Positions 43,167-55,474 are shown, numbered from the stretch's first letter. The stretch: DNA of 64,000 bases from Isoetes taiwanensis (GCA_021234155.1 JAJEKV010000064.1:3720001-3784000); one strand, 5' to 3'. Program-made: numbers and translations. The notes: generated by a model not told the origin, from the letters alone.

Positions 43167-44334
43167 TCAAGTACATTTTCTTTTCTTGACATCAAGGCCT
43201 GGAATACTCGAATCAAATGATTCTAAATCCACTTCCTTTATTCCAGCTCCAATTGCATCTAACAGACACAATATATCAGGGTCTTTCTGTGCACAAGACA
43301 AGCGCAGTGCTTCCTTGTCCGCTCCACTCAAGCCTAGAGCTGCTTTATTTGCAAGGACAGAGTACATTTTGAAGCCTCCGAAGACGTTATCTACTGCTAT
43401 AACTCGATCATAGTTCGCGGCGAGGGGAACATGGTTGCAACTAAGGACAGAGCTTTAAGCTTGAGGACCTCTTCTGCTCCAGATGGACTATATTTATTGT
43501 GAAACACAATAATTTTCCTCTTGTGGAGGTAGCCCATATAATGTGCAATACTGGCGTCCCGACCTAGGGTGAGTCTCTCATGCCTTGCAGAAAAGTCATC
43601 AATAAATAACTCATGTATAAAGGGAACATCAGATTCAAGAAAGAAATAAAAAACAAAACGAGATAAATACCTCTCTCTTGTCACGTTCGACAACTGCTGG
43701 GTTTGTTATTGAGAAAGAAGACTTCGACAGCTCATGTTCTATGAACATAGAAGTGGTGTTTGAAGAGCTGAGAGCTTCAGACATCTTTCATTGCTTCATA
43801 TCCTGCTTCAGCTTGCTGCATGACAACGTCAAATGCGTCCTCTAGAGGTATTGAGGATCCGTCATAAGTCACAGCCTCCATCATTTGTCTGGGAACATCA
43901 GACTCAAAGTCTATAAGTCCTCCCAGGCCTACAACATGGGCATATATCTGGCCCAGTATCTCGTCCTCTCTTAGCCCTATCACTTCACATATATCAAGCA
44001 GCAACAAGTACGGTTTCCTACCTATGTGGATGGGATATGCTTCTAATAACCCCCAAGTAGACAGTTTCTTCTCGGAGACATCCTCTTCCAAAACCTCATT
44101 TTCCTCATTTTCCAGTATGAGGTTCTCTTCCTCAGGATCTATCTGCTTCTCTACTGGTGAGGCGGGACGTTCTATCCGAGCGACCTGCACACTTGAAGAA
44201 GAACTGGCATCTTGGTTTGACTTAGTGTAAATCATGTATGTGCTGAACATGATATCTAGGCTGTAAAAAAATTCTTTGCCTTCTTGCCTGCACAGTTCTG
44301 CAGGTAGTCTCTTCAAACCTCCTGATTCAGTCAT
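43167..44334 (-). pseudogene. Homologue of the 399-codon accessory protein (fossil)
   Basis: The minus strand encodes LKRLPAELCRQEGKEFFYSL, an acidic middle (EEENLILENEENEVLEEDVS), PIHIGRKPYLLLLDICEVIG and KRKIIVFHNKYSPSGAEEVL. These parallel LPDYVVL..RTKYFSY, EEEESDEEEY, PIIIDGEEYLLLSDI and GRIAVIHRKFSPRGEEEVF of the 3085-4284 protein, in the same order. The C-terminal part (43167-43367) is rich in Lys and Asp. The family is unknown, but its conservation across two diverged clusters, each next to an H3-like gene, argues for a shared role. The copy looks broken. Confidence 0.7.
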
Positions 44335-44584
44335 GATCAGCCTTCGAAAACATCTTAATTAAAGCTTGCATGCTCAGTGAAAGCAAACCAGTCACAGGAC
44401 ATGGTTTCACGTCAGGTCCAGCTCTAGCCATGAAGCTATAAAGAATGCCCCCATATGCATCGGTAGACCTGTTACACTTTGCCATAATGTCTATTGTCCG
44501 CTATTTACCATTTTCGTTGAGCAGCACCTCGATTTGTGATAGTTTGAAGGTGAGTGCCTTAGTAGCAGCCTGATATGCAAGAGC

Positions 44585-45110
44585 GACTAACACCGTGGCT
44601 ACGATGCGAAAATACCACTTTCATAATTTATGCTATACATATATTCGCACCATGGCTACGGTGCGAAAATAACACTTCCATAATTTATATTATACACAAT
44701 TTTGCACTGTGGCTACGATGCGAAAACAACACTTCCACCATATTTTATGCTATGCACAATTTCGCACCGTAATAACACTTCCATATTTTATGCTATGCAT
44801 AATTTCGCACCGTGGCTACGGTGCGAAGACAACACTTCCATATTTTATGCTATGCACAATTTTCGCACCGTGGCTACGGTGCAAAGACAACACTTCCATA
44901 TTTTATGCTATACACAATTTCACACCATGGCTACGGTGCGAAAACAACACTTCCTTATTTTATGATATGCACAATTTCGCACAGTGGCTACGGTGCAAAA
45001 ACCACACATCCTTATTTTATGATATCCACAATTTTGCATCGTAGCTACGGTGTGAAAATAACACTTCCACATTTTATGTTATACACAATTTCGCACCGTA
45101 GCTACTTTAA
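44585..45110. repeat. Array of ~10 palindromes, TTTCGCACCGTGGCTACGGTGCGAAA type
   Basis: A 26-nt palindrome (11-bp arms) recurs every 56-60 bp with a conserved spacer (ACAACACTTCCATATTTTATGCTATGCACAA type, shown in part). Spacers are repeats, not unique. The array lies between the third ORF and the 399-homologue. Confidence 0.95.
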
Positions 45111-45234
45111 TTTTTTATGTTACAATGAAAGAAAGCCTTTGCAATTAATATACAATAATTTTCCAATTAATTATCATATATTTATATTACATAGATTCAT
45201 ATACAGATACTATTTTTGGTGGCATGCATGACCC

Positions 45235-45832
45235 CAATTTATAGCATTTTTCTCTGTGCTTTCCCCTTCTGGCCGTCTAGCAGGAAATGGAAGAAATTGA
45301 AGTCTGTCTCAAACTCCAATTGCCGCCGGACATCGAATAGAGACCACTTCTCTGCTCTGAGACTTTTGAATATCTGATTATCCTTATGAATATTTAAGTC
45401 TATGACAACGGAATGAGTGCCATCATTGTCATCTTATTCTACTGGAATCCAGACGTGCTTTCTTCCTTCACGGACATTTCACAATCTCCTATACTTAAAA
45501 GTGACATACATCATTTGCTTCCGAATGCAATATCTGAACCGAACCGTGTCCTGACTTATCCTGCATTCAGTAGATTCAGCTCCATCATGAAGTCGAGCAC
45601 TCCAACCTTCAAGAAATAGACTATCTAAAAAACTACCCACCGACTGTTGAACTGTAAATATCTTCAAGGTCTTCTTAACATTGTCGGCGCTCTTGAATAA
45701 GGCAATGAACAGACCAATTCCCAAATTTACCTTCACATGCCCGCAGACTCCTCCCTTCTCCTTCAATGCCGCGAACATTTCCTGCGACAACTTACTTAGT
45801 AAGACAGAAGTGGCATCCAGAGACCTGCAGTC
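45235..45832 (-). pseudogene. Third element-borne ORF (unknown, fossil)
   Basis: The minus strand shows LDATSVLLSKLSQEMFAALK, GHVKVNLGIGLFIALFKSAD and RFRYCIRKQMMYVTFKYRRL, then EKWSLFDVRRQLEFETDFNF and LLDGQKGKAQRKML near the end. It looks like a globular protein of at least 180 residues. No family is recognised. It is the first gene of the second cluster and is cut at 45833 by a CACTA end. The copy looks broken. Confidence 0.45.
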
Positions 45833-46450
45833 ACTACAAGAAAACAGGGTGGGTTGTGTCACTGACTGTGTCAAATTTGATCTAAAATAACAATTCAATT
45901 TTTTTTAACAAATGACGTAATTGATGCCACATGCTAGTGACACTAATGTAGCAATTATAACATCACTTGCAGTGTCAATGGCAATGTCACCTATATAGTG
46001 AGATAATTCGTCACCCATTATGTCACCTATAACATCAACTATATTGTCACTATTAGGTCAGGGGTAGAGACACCTATAGGGTCATCTATATCATCAACTA
46101 TATTGTCACTATTAGCGTCACCTATAGGATTGCATATAACATTATGTGTATTGTCATATATAAGGTCATTTCTAACGCCATTCAAGCCATGCGTATTGTC
46201 ATTCAATGCCAATTTTAGTGTCGTCTATAGAGTCATAAATAAGGCCATCTATTTTGGCATGCAAAGCACTTGAATGTGTTAAATATTGTCACACTTATTG
46301 TCAAATCTAATGTCATCAGTACTAAAATATAAATGCCACCTCTAGGCTTAATAGTGTCAATACTAATGTCACTTGTTAATTCACTATCACACCCATATTG
46401 TCATTGGAGATTGTCACTTGTATGCCACTGTTTATGTCACTTACAAAGAT
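45833..46450 (+). mobile_element. CACTA (En/Spm) transposon end with subterminal repeats
   Basis: The sequence CACTACAAGAAAACAGGGTG is a canonical plant CACTA terminus. About 15 copies of TGTCAC/GTCACCTATA-type motifs follow over 600 bp, as expected for subterminal repeats. The opposite terminus was not found in the window, so the element is truncated or its far end has decayed. Confidence 0.8.
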
Positions 46451-47683
46451 CATATATAATGTAGTTGAAATGGGTTACTAATAACTGCTTATAACACTCA
46501 AACTGATTATAAAGGGAATTGAACCCCCTTGCCAATTATTTACCGGCAGTACCATTACGAAGCAATTTGTTAATTATTGAGCACAACAATACTATGCTTT
46601 CTATCTACACTTAATCAAGGAGGCTTCCTTGCAATACATTTGAAAAGTCTATTGAAGAGAGATCAATAGAAATGCATGTTCTAATGATGAGTACAAAACA
46701 AAACAATGTGTGTTAATTTAGCTCGTCCGTCTTCAGTAAAATTGAGCAATCTATCATATCTTCAGTATACAAGTTTCTGCATGCTTTATAAAGTTTGTAA
46801 TTTAGCGACCTCATGCAAGCTATTGGATCCTAAAATTTAAAGCTTTTACCTTAACATTACACTATATACCACAAAAATTAGATAAGCATTGCGGAAAGGA
46901 GATAAATTGTGTACCAGCACATTATTCTATCTGCATTGCACATCTATGCTAGACTAGCCTTCTGCTTGAAAAATAAATAATGTTGGAACTTCTAAATACC
47001 TCAAAAGCTCTCGGGTACCTCAAATTCATTTCCGACTGTGATAAAGCTTACAACCATCTAGAGTCACAAAATTCAAATCAGAATGTAGAGCAGAATCGAA
47101 ATACTAGAAAAGATGCGGTAATTTTACCTTGATCAAAGCTATTCTGCCGTCGAAGCTCCCTTTGGCGCAGGTCGAAGCTATTCTCGAGCAAATCGAAGTT
47201 TCCTTGGCGCGGGCAATCGATCTTTGCGCAAACTCTGTTGAAGAGAACATCTGGGCGGGAATTGAGGGCAGGAGCTAACGGTCATAATTACTTGTGTGTA
47301 ATCTAACACCCAAAGCTAGAGGCACGGATATTATCGAACCTACGTGCAGCTGACACCTGGAATGGTAAAACCAAAGCTCGGTAAAAAAACTCTGTACAAG
47401 CTCGGCTCCCCATTGGCCACGAGCTTTTTGACGTGGCATCGAGTTTTGGCCCTTAATTGACCTCATATATTCTCTAATGGACCATCTTCATTATTTCTAC
47501 TGGAATGCAGATAGAAAGCAATTTATTGTCAAATGATCTTGACAAGTTTGTAATATGCATACATCTATGGGACCACTTTAATTATGGAATTTTTCCCATT
47601 TTCTATCTCTTTCCTTAGCCATTTTTTGCCTTTTGATTATGAGAACATAAATAAGCTCTTTGGATGTTTGAAACTTTCTATTG
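46451..47683. other. No gene recognised
   Basis: AT-rich, with a short GC-richer stretch at 47140-47240 (repeated CGAAGCT...TTTGGCGC, TTCCTTGGCGCGGG). It may be CACTA interior. No coding signal. Confidence 0.4.
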
Positions 47684-48240
47684 TGCTTGGCAACATCAGC
47701 AGGCCATGCAAGCAGCTATGACATGTCACGTCTACTTGTCTTCGTTGAACGACGTTGCGTACACGTGGCACCACACACAGACCTGCCAGTCTGGCATGCC
47801 GATACGCCACGACAACACCGAGGGCACGTCAGACGCCATAGAAGTCATTCAACGACGACACGTGGCACGACACGCAGGCCTGCCGGGCTGGCATGCTGGG
47901 ACGCCGTGGCAGCATCCAGGACACGTCAGATGCCATAGATGTCATTCAACGACGTCCTGTGCACGTGGCATGACACGCAGGCCTGCCAGCCTGGCATGTC
48001 GGGACGCCACGACAACACCCAGGGCACGTCATATGTCATGGACATCGTTGAACGACGTCGTGCACACGTGACATGACACGCATGCCTGCCAGCTTGGCAA
48101 CATCAGCAGGCCACGCAAGCAGTTATGACACGTCACGTCTACTTGTCGTCGTTGAATGATGTTAACGTCGTTGAAAGACGTTCTCGTCATTCAAAGACGA
48201 TCTGGCGTCGTTGAACGACGTTCAAACGTCGTTTAAGGTC
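47684..48240. repeat. ~100-bp tandem repeats with CGTCGTTGAACGACG palindromes
   Basis: About 3.5 units of ~100 bp each contain an ACGACG palindrome, ACACGTGGCA and CAGGCCTGCCAG. A flanking block (GCAACATCAGCAGGCCATGC) is repeated 408 bp apart (47690 and 48098). The end (48150-48235) is dense in CGTCGTTGAACGACG-like palindromes. GC-rich in AT-rich surroundings. Confidence 0.85.
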
Positions 48241-49764
48241 GACGATCCCTTATGTGATAGGTGCATTATACATGCAACTTGAGCCATATTCAGGTATTTT
48301 CCATACATAGTACTTGTGTGTAGAGATCTATTGGAGCATCATTAAAGGACTTCTTGATTGAGGTGTCAATGGCATGACGTAAAAATACTATCCATCCATC
48401 CATCCATCCATCCATCCATCGATCGATCTTATTGCTCATTTGTCATGGTTCTTTTCAAAAGAGTTAATCTTGTCATCGACTTTGATTTTATAAGAAACAT
48501 CAAAAGGATCTAAGGGAACTGAAAGGAATACTAAGAGAATGTAAAACTAAGATCTTCATATTCCTGAAGGCTAATGTGGTATATATCAATTGAATCAAAA
48601 AGAGAATTAACCAAATCTGATTATCGAGAGTGTCTGCAAGACCCTTGCACCTCCATTGCTTCTTTATTCTTGCTTCTTTCTCATCATACTCTTGGCAAAA
48701 TCTCAATCAATATGAATCTAACAAATAATTTAATGATACAGTACACTATCTCAAGTTCAACACATAAAGCATTTGAGATTAGAGTAACTTTGCACTCGCT
48801 TGAACAGACATCGATGGTTGACCTTGATGTTATATATTGATTGCACTTCATATGTTTGCTTTGATTGGACTTTGTGATTTGACTTTCAATTTTGAAGTTA
48901 ATTTTGATGAATTGGCTGACACGTGCATTCCCTATAGGCGAGTTGATATAGACCCAATCTAACCTTACGTTTACTTTCCCTTTGTGTTTGTCTTTCACTT
49001 TAGAATTTCTTTGATGTTTAGAACTAATTTTGATGGATAGATTATTTGATTTTGACTTTGTCTTTGACTTTTACTTTAGAATTTTCTTCCACTTTTGGAG
49101 TTGGTAGCATACAGTCGATTATGGACATTTCCTATAATATGTACATTTGAGTTGATGTAGTCCATATATATATAGTGGCTTTGACTTTGTCTTTAGATTT
49201 CAACTTGGAGTTAGGCTTTCGCTTTTAGAGTTCTTTTCATGAGTTGGCTCCTACAATTGACTATCTACATTTCCTAAAATAAATAGAGTTGTTTACAGAA
49301 TCTCAATGAATATAGGTCTAACAATACAATATCTCAATTTTAGCATAGGAACCATTTTGCAGTACAACAACTTTGCACTCACGTGAATAGACAATAACAA
49401 GGGACTTGTACATCATAATTTCATAATATATATAATATATATAAGTTTTTAGGATATGGGTTTGGTACATACCTCTAAACATGCATGCCCATGGTTTAAT
49501 TTTTTTTTTTAAATTGCAGTTTCTTTATATAAAGGGAGGTGAGATGGCACCCTTATTTCATAAAAAGGTAGTGAGGTGGCCAAGCATTTATAGATGGACT
49601 TTCTAGGAAGCTTCCTTTCTTACATTGCTGTCAAATGGCCATAACTTGCAATATAGGGGTCGCCTAAAGGTGAGGCCCACGCCTTGGACTCCTCTCATGA
49701 AGAGATTTCAAACGAGTGGTAGTTGGCATCATTCTGTCACAGTTGGAGCTAATGTGATCGAACT
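48241..49764. repeat. No gene; diverged ~200 bp repeats rich in GACTTTG
   Basis: At 48850-49290 about three diverged units share GACTTTG runs, TTAGAATTTTCTTCCACTTTTGGAGTT-like blocks (shown in part) and ACATTTCCTATAA. No frame is convincing elsewhere. Confidence 0.5.
48387..48421. repeat. (ATCC)n microsatellite
   Basis: About eight ATCC units, ending in GATCGATC. Confidence 0.95.
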
Positions 49765-50290
49765 CTCAGAATCTTTCGAAAATCTTGGAATCTTGCGGAG
49801 TCTACGGTAATTGAAGAGAATTTAGGGCAATCTTCATGGGATCTTTGAGAATCTGGAAGAATCTCAAGAGAATCTTAGGGAATCTATGGCAATAACAAGA
49901 GAGTCTTTGGAAATCTAAGGGAATTCAAGGGAATCTTCATAAAACCTAGAAAATGTAGGGGAAATCTTCAAAGGATCCTCGGGAATCTAGGAGAATCTCC
50001 ATAGAAACTTGGAAAATTTAGAGAAATCTTGGGATAATCTAGGGGAATCTCAAGAGAATTTTAAGGAATCTATGGAAATCTCAAAAACATCTTTGGAAGA
50101 ATCTAAAGGCATCTTCATAAAGTCTTTGAGAATCTTGGGGAACCCTGATAGAATCTAGAAGAATCTTTATAAAATCTAAGAGAATCTAGGAGAATGTACA
50201 TAGAATCTTGGGAAATGTAGAATCTTGGGATAATACCTTGATGGAATCTTGGAGAATCTAGAGAATCTCTACAAATCTTCATCGGATGGT
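49765..50290. repeat. AGAATCTAGGGAATCT-type minisatellite
   Basis: More than 30 degenerate copies of a ~10-20 bp unit built on GGAATCT / AGAATCT, with variable spacing. Non-coding. Confidence 0.9.
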
Positions 50291-52865
50291 TGGGGCATTT
50301 GATCTTAGACTCTAGCAATTGGGACTTTTGATATCGACCATCGACCTGATAAAATAATAATTAAAATGGCCACGGATTTTTCTCTAGTTATTTTCTCTAT
50401 TAATTTTAACCATTGATGTTATTACTACGTGGATTGATTATTTTTTCTATTAATATCGATGCTTGATATTTTAATTGCATGGTTCATAATTTATGACGTG
50501 ACAGAATAAAGAAATTATCTAGATTTACGCAATATAAGGCATTTCTGGAAAATTCTCGTAAGCTCTGTGCTTTTTAATCTAGTCTCACCTTCTCAAACCG
50601 ACTTGTGTTCTTGCAGATCCGGCATACAGTAGATAGTAGTGTTGCAAAGCTTCTTGGTCTAGTGCAAAGGCGAGTTTCGCTCTCTGGCGTTTGTCTATGG
50701 TGGGGTTTGTGTAATCTATAAGAGCTGAAGATTGTCAAAGATTTTTTTTTCTTTATTTCTTTCTTTTTTCTGCGCATTTGTTGCAGCTCCCATTGGACAC
50801 TTCTATTCAGATTTCTGATATGAATGATAGGTTCACGCCTAGCTTCTTCCATGTTGATTTTGTCTCTCTAAGATGTTTTTGCAAATTGATTCTAAGAATT
50901 TACATCTTTCTATAGTCTTCCCATAGACTAACATCAAGCTTATTGGCCTTGCAGATCTTCATTAGAGAATGACACTTTTGTTTCTTTTCTTGCTTTTTAT
51001 TACATAATCATTATGGAAATATACAACTCCTATAAAATGCCTCTTTTTTCTATATTTGGGGCACTACATCGGCTTCAACATTAGGCCTGCTCCATCGGTG
51101 CTGTAGGCAGAGGCATCGTGATGAACATCAATGCTTAAGCATGGAATGCACCAAGGCTAGAAAACTATAAAAACATCTAGGAAATTAGCACTAAGGCTTC
51201 AGTCAGAACAAAGAAATTAAATCTAGAATTCCATATCAAATTCGGCTAAAGTTGATTAGATGATGTAAAGGCTATCAAAAAGTAGATCAATGCTTTATCC
51301 TCTACAAAATTGAAAGTGGCCAATCTTACAGACAACTGGAGTAAAATATATTATTTCGATGGTATGGTATTTCAAATTGTGCTTTGTCGTGTCTTTCTCT
51401 TAAATACTAGATTATAGCATGTGTATTGTCTATGGGCATCATGCTGATAAGGAAGCAAAGGGACAAAAAATAACTTAAATAAGGTGCTGGAAGGGGAAAG
51501 AACAGAAACTTACTGCTATTTACCTTCGTAGTTCTAGAACTTTGTTTTCCTTCTACTCCGTGAAATGAAGGAAAACATCATCTATAGGCATCATGCGTGT
51601 GAAAATGGTATGAAAGCCATAAATCAAGGGTTGCCACTTACGATGATAGAAGATTTGTTTGGGTCAATTGTTTGCCGCTACATCATTCTATGATATGTGG
51701 ATCCATTGTGATCAAGGGGATAAGGTAACATGGCATTTCTTAGAGGCCTTCTAAGAAGCTTGCTTTTTAGGTTGGGAGAATCTTAAGGGAATGTCAAGAA
51801 TTCAGGATTTAGGCTTGAGAAGCTTGGCTAAAAATGGTTTTTCAAGCATGACTTATGGCAAAATGGTGTTTTCAGTAGAATATTGTGTTTATATATTTAT
51901 CTGGACTACAATTTGGCTGGCATGGTTTCTAGAGAAATAAATATAGAGGTCATAATTATCTCGGGACCAGTTACTCTGCTCTGTGCTTTTATAAGTTGAA
52001 CATTGGTTTCTATTTGATCGTGGAGGTGAATAGATAGCTGATTTGTTGGATTTCTATCTAAAGAAGAATGTACAACAGATAGGACATGAGCATTTGTTGG
52101 ACTCAAAGTGAGCATTTGTTTCTGCTATGGTTTTGCTTTTTGATGTTGATTGTAGTGGATATAGTGATCGCGTTAATGCAGCATGTTGTTTGCTGGGTGA
52201 TGATGGTTCCTTATTATGATTTTATGGCATCAATTTAGATTGAATGGGCCGATGTACTTCATTGGGTCCTCTGTGCCTCTAAAACAAACCTGTGCTGGTT
52301 GGAGTATTAGGAGAGGTTGCTCTAAGGAAAGATGTCTGGAACGAAGATGCATGCAACCACGTGGTTACCATTTACTACAGTACTATCATGACTTGGTCCA
52401 AGAATAGTAGAATTAGCAAATTTTAGTGCCATGGCTATATGTCGGTCTAAGCACAATGGTGGGGGGCACTTTTTATGTCGGCGACACATGGTGCTTGTGC
52501 TATGCTTTAAAAACTATTTTCTTTGTTTTTTTTTTTTTTTTTTTTGACTAATAAAGAGCAGGTGTTTCATACAAATAATCATATAGATAAAGGGTAAGAT
52601 AAAGCTTGATATTTTTCTGCAGCAGGTTATGCAAAGACGACTCTATGTAATAGGTTCGATACAGAAGTGAAATGTTCCCACTGCTCTGCATATAAGACAC
52701 ATGCATGGCTACATCATTGGAGAATGTAACTTATCAGCAGATGTCTAATACTTGGGCTTATTATTACACCTGAACCAGTTAGGTTTAATTGACTTCCACT
52801 TGCTAAAATATTAAGTATGTGGATTAAATATTAGACGTTTATATGGATTCACTTGCAAAATGAAT
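50291..52865. other. No gene recognised
   Basis: Mixed AT-rich DNA. A 20-T run at 52526-52545 could be the poly(A) tail of an old minus-strand retrocopy (the minus strand reads CTCTTTATTAGTC before the A run), but no gene body is recognisable. Confidence 0.35.
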
Positions 52866-52968
52866 ATAGAATAGAATAGAATAGAATAGAATAGAATAGA
52901 ATAGAATAGAATAGAATAGAATAGAATAGAATAGAATAGAATAGAATAGAATAGAATAGAATAGAATA
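52866..52968. repeat. (TAGAA)n array, ~21 units; likely LINE tail
   Basis: A near-perfect pentanucleotide array. On the minus strand it reads (TTCTA)n and directly follows the 3' end of the LINE at 53 kb. Confidence 0.95.
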
Positions 52969-53206
52969 CATTAATGCCCCTTGTGCCGCGAGGCCCCTGG
53001 ACTTGTGTAGCATGGGCGAGCTCCCTAAAAGGGTGCTACTAGCACATCACGCTGTTATTATGTAGCCTTTTCTGAAGGCTGACTTTTTTCTTTTAATACC
53101 GGCATCCTGCTTTATCTCGGCTTCATGGCCGTGCAGTGATGCGTCGTTATCAATCAGCTTTTAGCTGAACATTTTGTATGGGGTTTTATGATCCGTTTTG
53201 TACGGA

Positions 53207-53725
53207 TCATATTACGAACCCTCTTTCACTGTGTACTTCTTTATGTCTTGTCAACATTTTCTGAATCGCGTCTGCCAAATCCCGAAGTGATTCTGTTATC
53301 GTCATCAGAATGTAGACCGGTTCCCCCCATCTTATACTTCTGTACTTGTCTCTGATGTCTCCGTAGATCGGGCAATCGTTAATCATGTGGTTCTCATCCT
53401 CTATTCCCCCATCGTCATAGATTCTGCATATCCTGTCCTCCTTGTCTATCCCTCTCCACCTGTCTTTTTCGATTCTTAGATCATGACTTCCCATCCTGAA
53501 TCTAGCCAGAATGTCTCTTCTGTTTTTTCCCAGTATGTTATCCCGATACATCTGGTGTCCTATTTGCTGATCTGGGTTGAAAACCTGCATGAGCCAGGCT
53601 GTCTTGGAACCTGTGTATCTTTGCAGCCACGTTCTTGTGGCTCTGTCTGCCCATTCCTCATTCCACCACCCCTCTTCAATTAGGTCGCTCAAATTTAATC
53701 CCATTTCTCTTGTCCAAATTGCCAC
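53207..53725 (-). pseudogene. LINE C-terminal domain with Cys/His cluster
   Basis: This frame follows RT directly. It includes RNILGKNRRDILA-like basic helices (DNILGKNRRDILARFRMGSH) and RICRIYDDGGIEDENHMIND followed by CP, giving a C..H....C cluster typical of the zinc-binding region after plant LINE RTs. The last codons reach 53207. The 3' UTR and tail then run to 52866. Confidence 0.75.
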
Positions 53726-53729
53726 ATCT

Positions 53730-55010
53730 TTAAACCATCCACTTCCTGTGAGGATGTGTGATTTTGCTGATTCGGTAATTGCAATATCTTTGGGCTTTTC
53801 CTTGAATGTCTCCCCATTGTCCCCCGATCGGGTACCTTATGGTTCTTTCCCATGCTCTCACCTCCATTGGTTTTTGCCCTGTTTCGAGGACCATGATTGT
53901 TAGTGGCGTATTTGTCCTTACCCTGAATTCATGTCTGTGCCATTGCCTAAGAGTTCCTTCATGTTTTTCCCAATTTCTGTCTGTTAGGCCTGGCCCCCAT
54001 GCTTCTGCCACGTACAGCTGGGCGGTGGCTACCACTGCACTGAATAAGTAGCATTTGATGTCCCAGTCAATTATTCTGCTTCTGTTGCAAAAGTTCTTCA
54101 TGTTGAAGTAACTCCCTATAGCTGATTGGAACCTGGCGTCAGCTCCTTTGGCCCACTTCCCTGTACCATGTGCATCATACCCTAGATATCTGTATCCCGT
54201 TGCTTCCTCTATGTCTTTTTCCTTATATCTGAAGGGTCTATGTCTGTTCTTATGACCAAATATGACTATCTTGGTTTTTGCCAGGTTTACGGTCAGCCCT
54301 GTTTCTTCACAGAATTGTTCTAGAATTTTTAACAGTTTGTGCATCCCTTTGTTTTTTGTGGCCATCATGCTTAGATCATCAGCATATAGCATTATTGGTA
54401 CTTTAGTGTCTCCTAATGTGGGGGCATATTCGTCCCCTTGCTGTTCTGCTATGTATCCCTGCAGAGCATCTATGTATATTCCAAACAGAGTTGAAGATAA
54501 CGGGCAGCCCTGTTTTATGCCTGTGTCACAGATTATCGGCTGTCCTTCCTGTTCCATCTTAGCATATACCTTATGGTATAATCTTGCAATCGACCCAACC
54601 ATGTTTATCGGGGCCTGCATGTTTATCAATCTTTTTAATAGCTTCTCCCTCGGAACTGTGTCGAATGCTTTTCTAAAATCTACAAAACAACAGATGATCT
54701 TCCTTCCCTGTGCTTTGTTCTGCTCTATTAATATCTGAAGAGTCACCAGGTGATCGGTGGTTGAGTGTTCTGGCCTGAATCCTGCCTGCCCCTGTGCTCT
54801 CATGTTTCCTTCTTCTGCCCATTTCTTTAATTTGTTATCTAGTGCTTTTCCAAACCATTTCGCGAAAATGGAGTCCTATAGTTCCCTGGATCCTGTCTGC
54901 TTCCTGCCTTATGTAGAGGTATGACTCTATTATATGTCCACCTATCTGGAAGCCCTGTATGTATAATGTCGTTGAAAATGTCTGTGATTTGTCTGCCGAT
55001 TTCTGTCTCA
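53730..55010 (-). pseudogene. LINE reverse transcriptase
   Basis: The minus strand has the RT blocks in order: DRWTYNRVIPLHKAGSRQDP with NYR, QAGFRPEHSTTDHLVTLQIL, CCFVDFRKAFDTVPREKLLK (motif A), IKQGCPLSSTLFGIYID (motif B), MLYADDLSMM (catalytic motif C) and LTVNLAKTKIVIFGH (motif D). The enzyme primes reverse transcription on nicked chromosomal DNA. A frame change near 54860-54870 separates the first block from the main 357-codon frame. Another near 53735 separates it from the C-terminal domain. The catalytic Asp residues remain. I do not assign a clade. Confidence 0.9.
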
Positions 55011-55014
55011 GCAC

Positions 55015-55140
55015 ACAAGTTGCCCAAGCAGATAACTAAGTTGATCACAGAGTTCCACGATCTCTTCCCAGATGAGATCGAGCAGCTTCCTCCTTATAGG
55101 GGAGTCGAGTGTGAGATAGCACTCGAACCAGAAATGAAGA
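55015..55140 (+). mobile_element. Gypsy protease-RT linker fragment
   Basis: The plus strand encodes [20 protein letters not shown] and [20 protein letters not shown], matching the linker at about 745-870 (minus strand) of the left gypsy copy. Only ~125 bp remain. It ends abruptly at both sides. Confidence 0.85.
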
Positions 55141-55474
55141 TGACTTTAATATTTCTTAGGTTGCTTACCACAACCAATTAAAGTGCCTAATCTAAGCTTT
55201 GGGTGCATCGAGTGTTGCAGCTTCTTCATAATCCTTCTGCTGTGAGAACAAAGAATGGAGCAAATACAATGACAAAATAGTGTCTAATCTAAGCTTTGGC
55301 TGTTGTAAAATAATTTCTCAGCATTTGGAGGTCCTACATGCTGGAGTTACTCTAACAATCAGACATGAAACAGAATTTTACCTTTAAAAAGTAGATGCTA
55401 TTGTGCAGCAAGGAGCAAGGCATTTGCAAGGAGCAAGGCATTTGCAGCAGCACTGGAGGAAAGTATTAGGTAGG
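55141..55474. other. No gene recognised
   Basis: AT-rich, with a short duplication GCAAGGAGCAAGGCATTT near 55420. Confidence 0.4.

Larger units (their letters stand above)
52866..55014 (-). mobile_element. 5'-truncated non-LTR retrotransposon (LINE)
   Basis: Reverse transcriptase and C-terminal domain are present. The endonuclease and ORF1 are absent because the element starts at about 55014, inside what would be the pre-RT region. The 3' end has a short UTR and a pentanucleotide tail. At the 5' border lies a gypsy fragment (55015-55140), so the LINE either landed in that element or joined it by template switching. Confidence 0.85.

Noticed and set aside
44585-45110. CRISPR-like array of 26-nt palindromic repeats at regular spacing
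   Set aside because: The spacers are themselves repeats, the context is plant nuclear DNA with element genes, and no cas genes are present.
53577-54738. 108- and 158-codon plus-strand frames
   Set aside because: Antisense shadows of the LINE reverse transcriptase.
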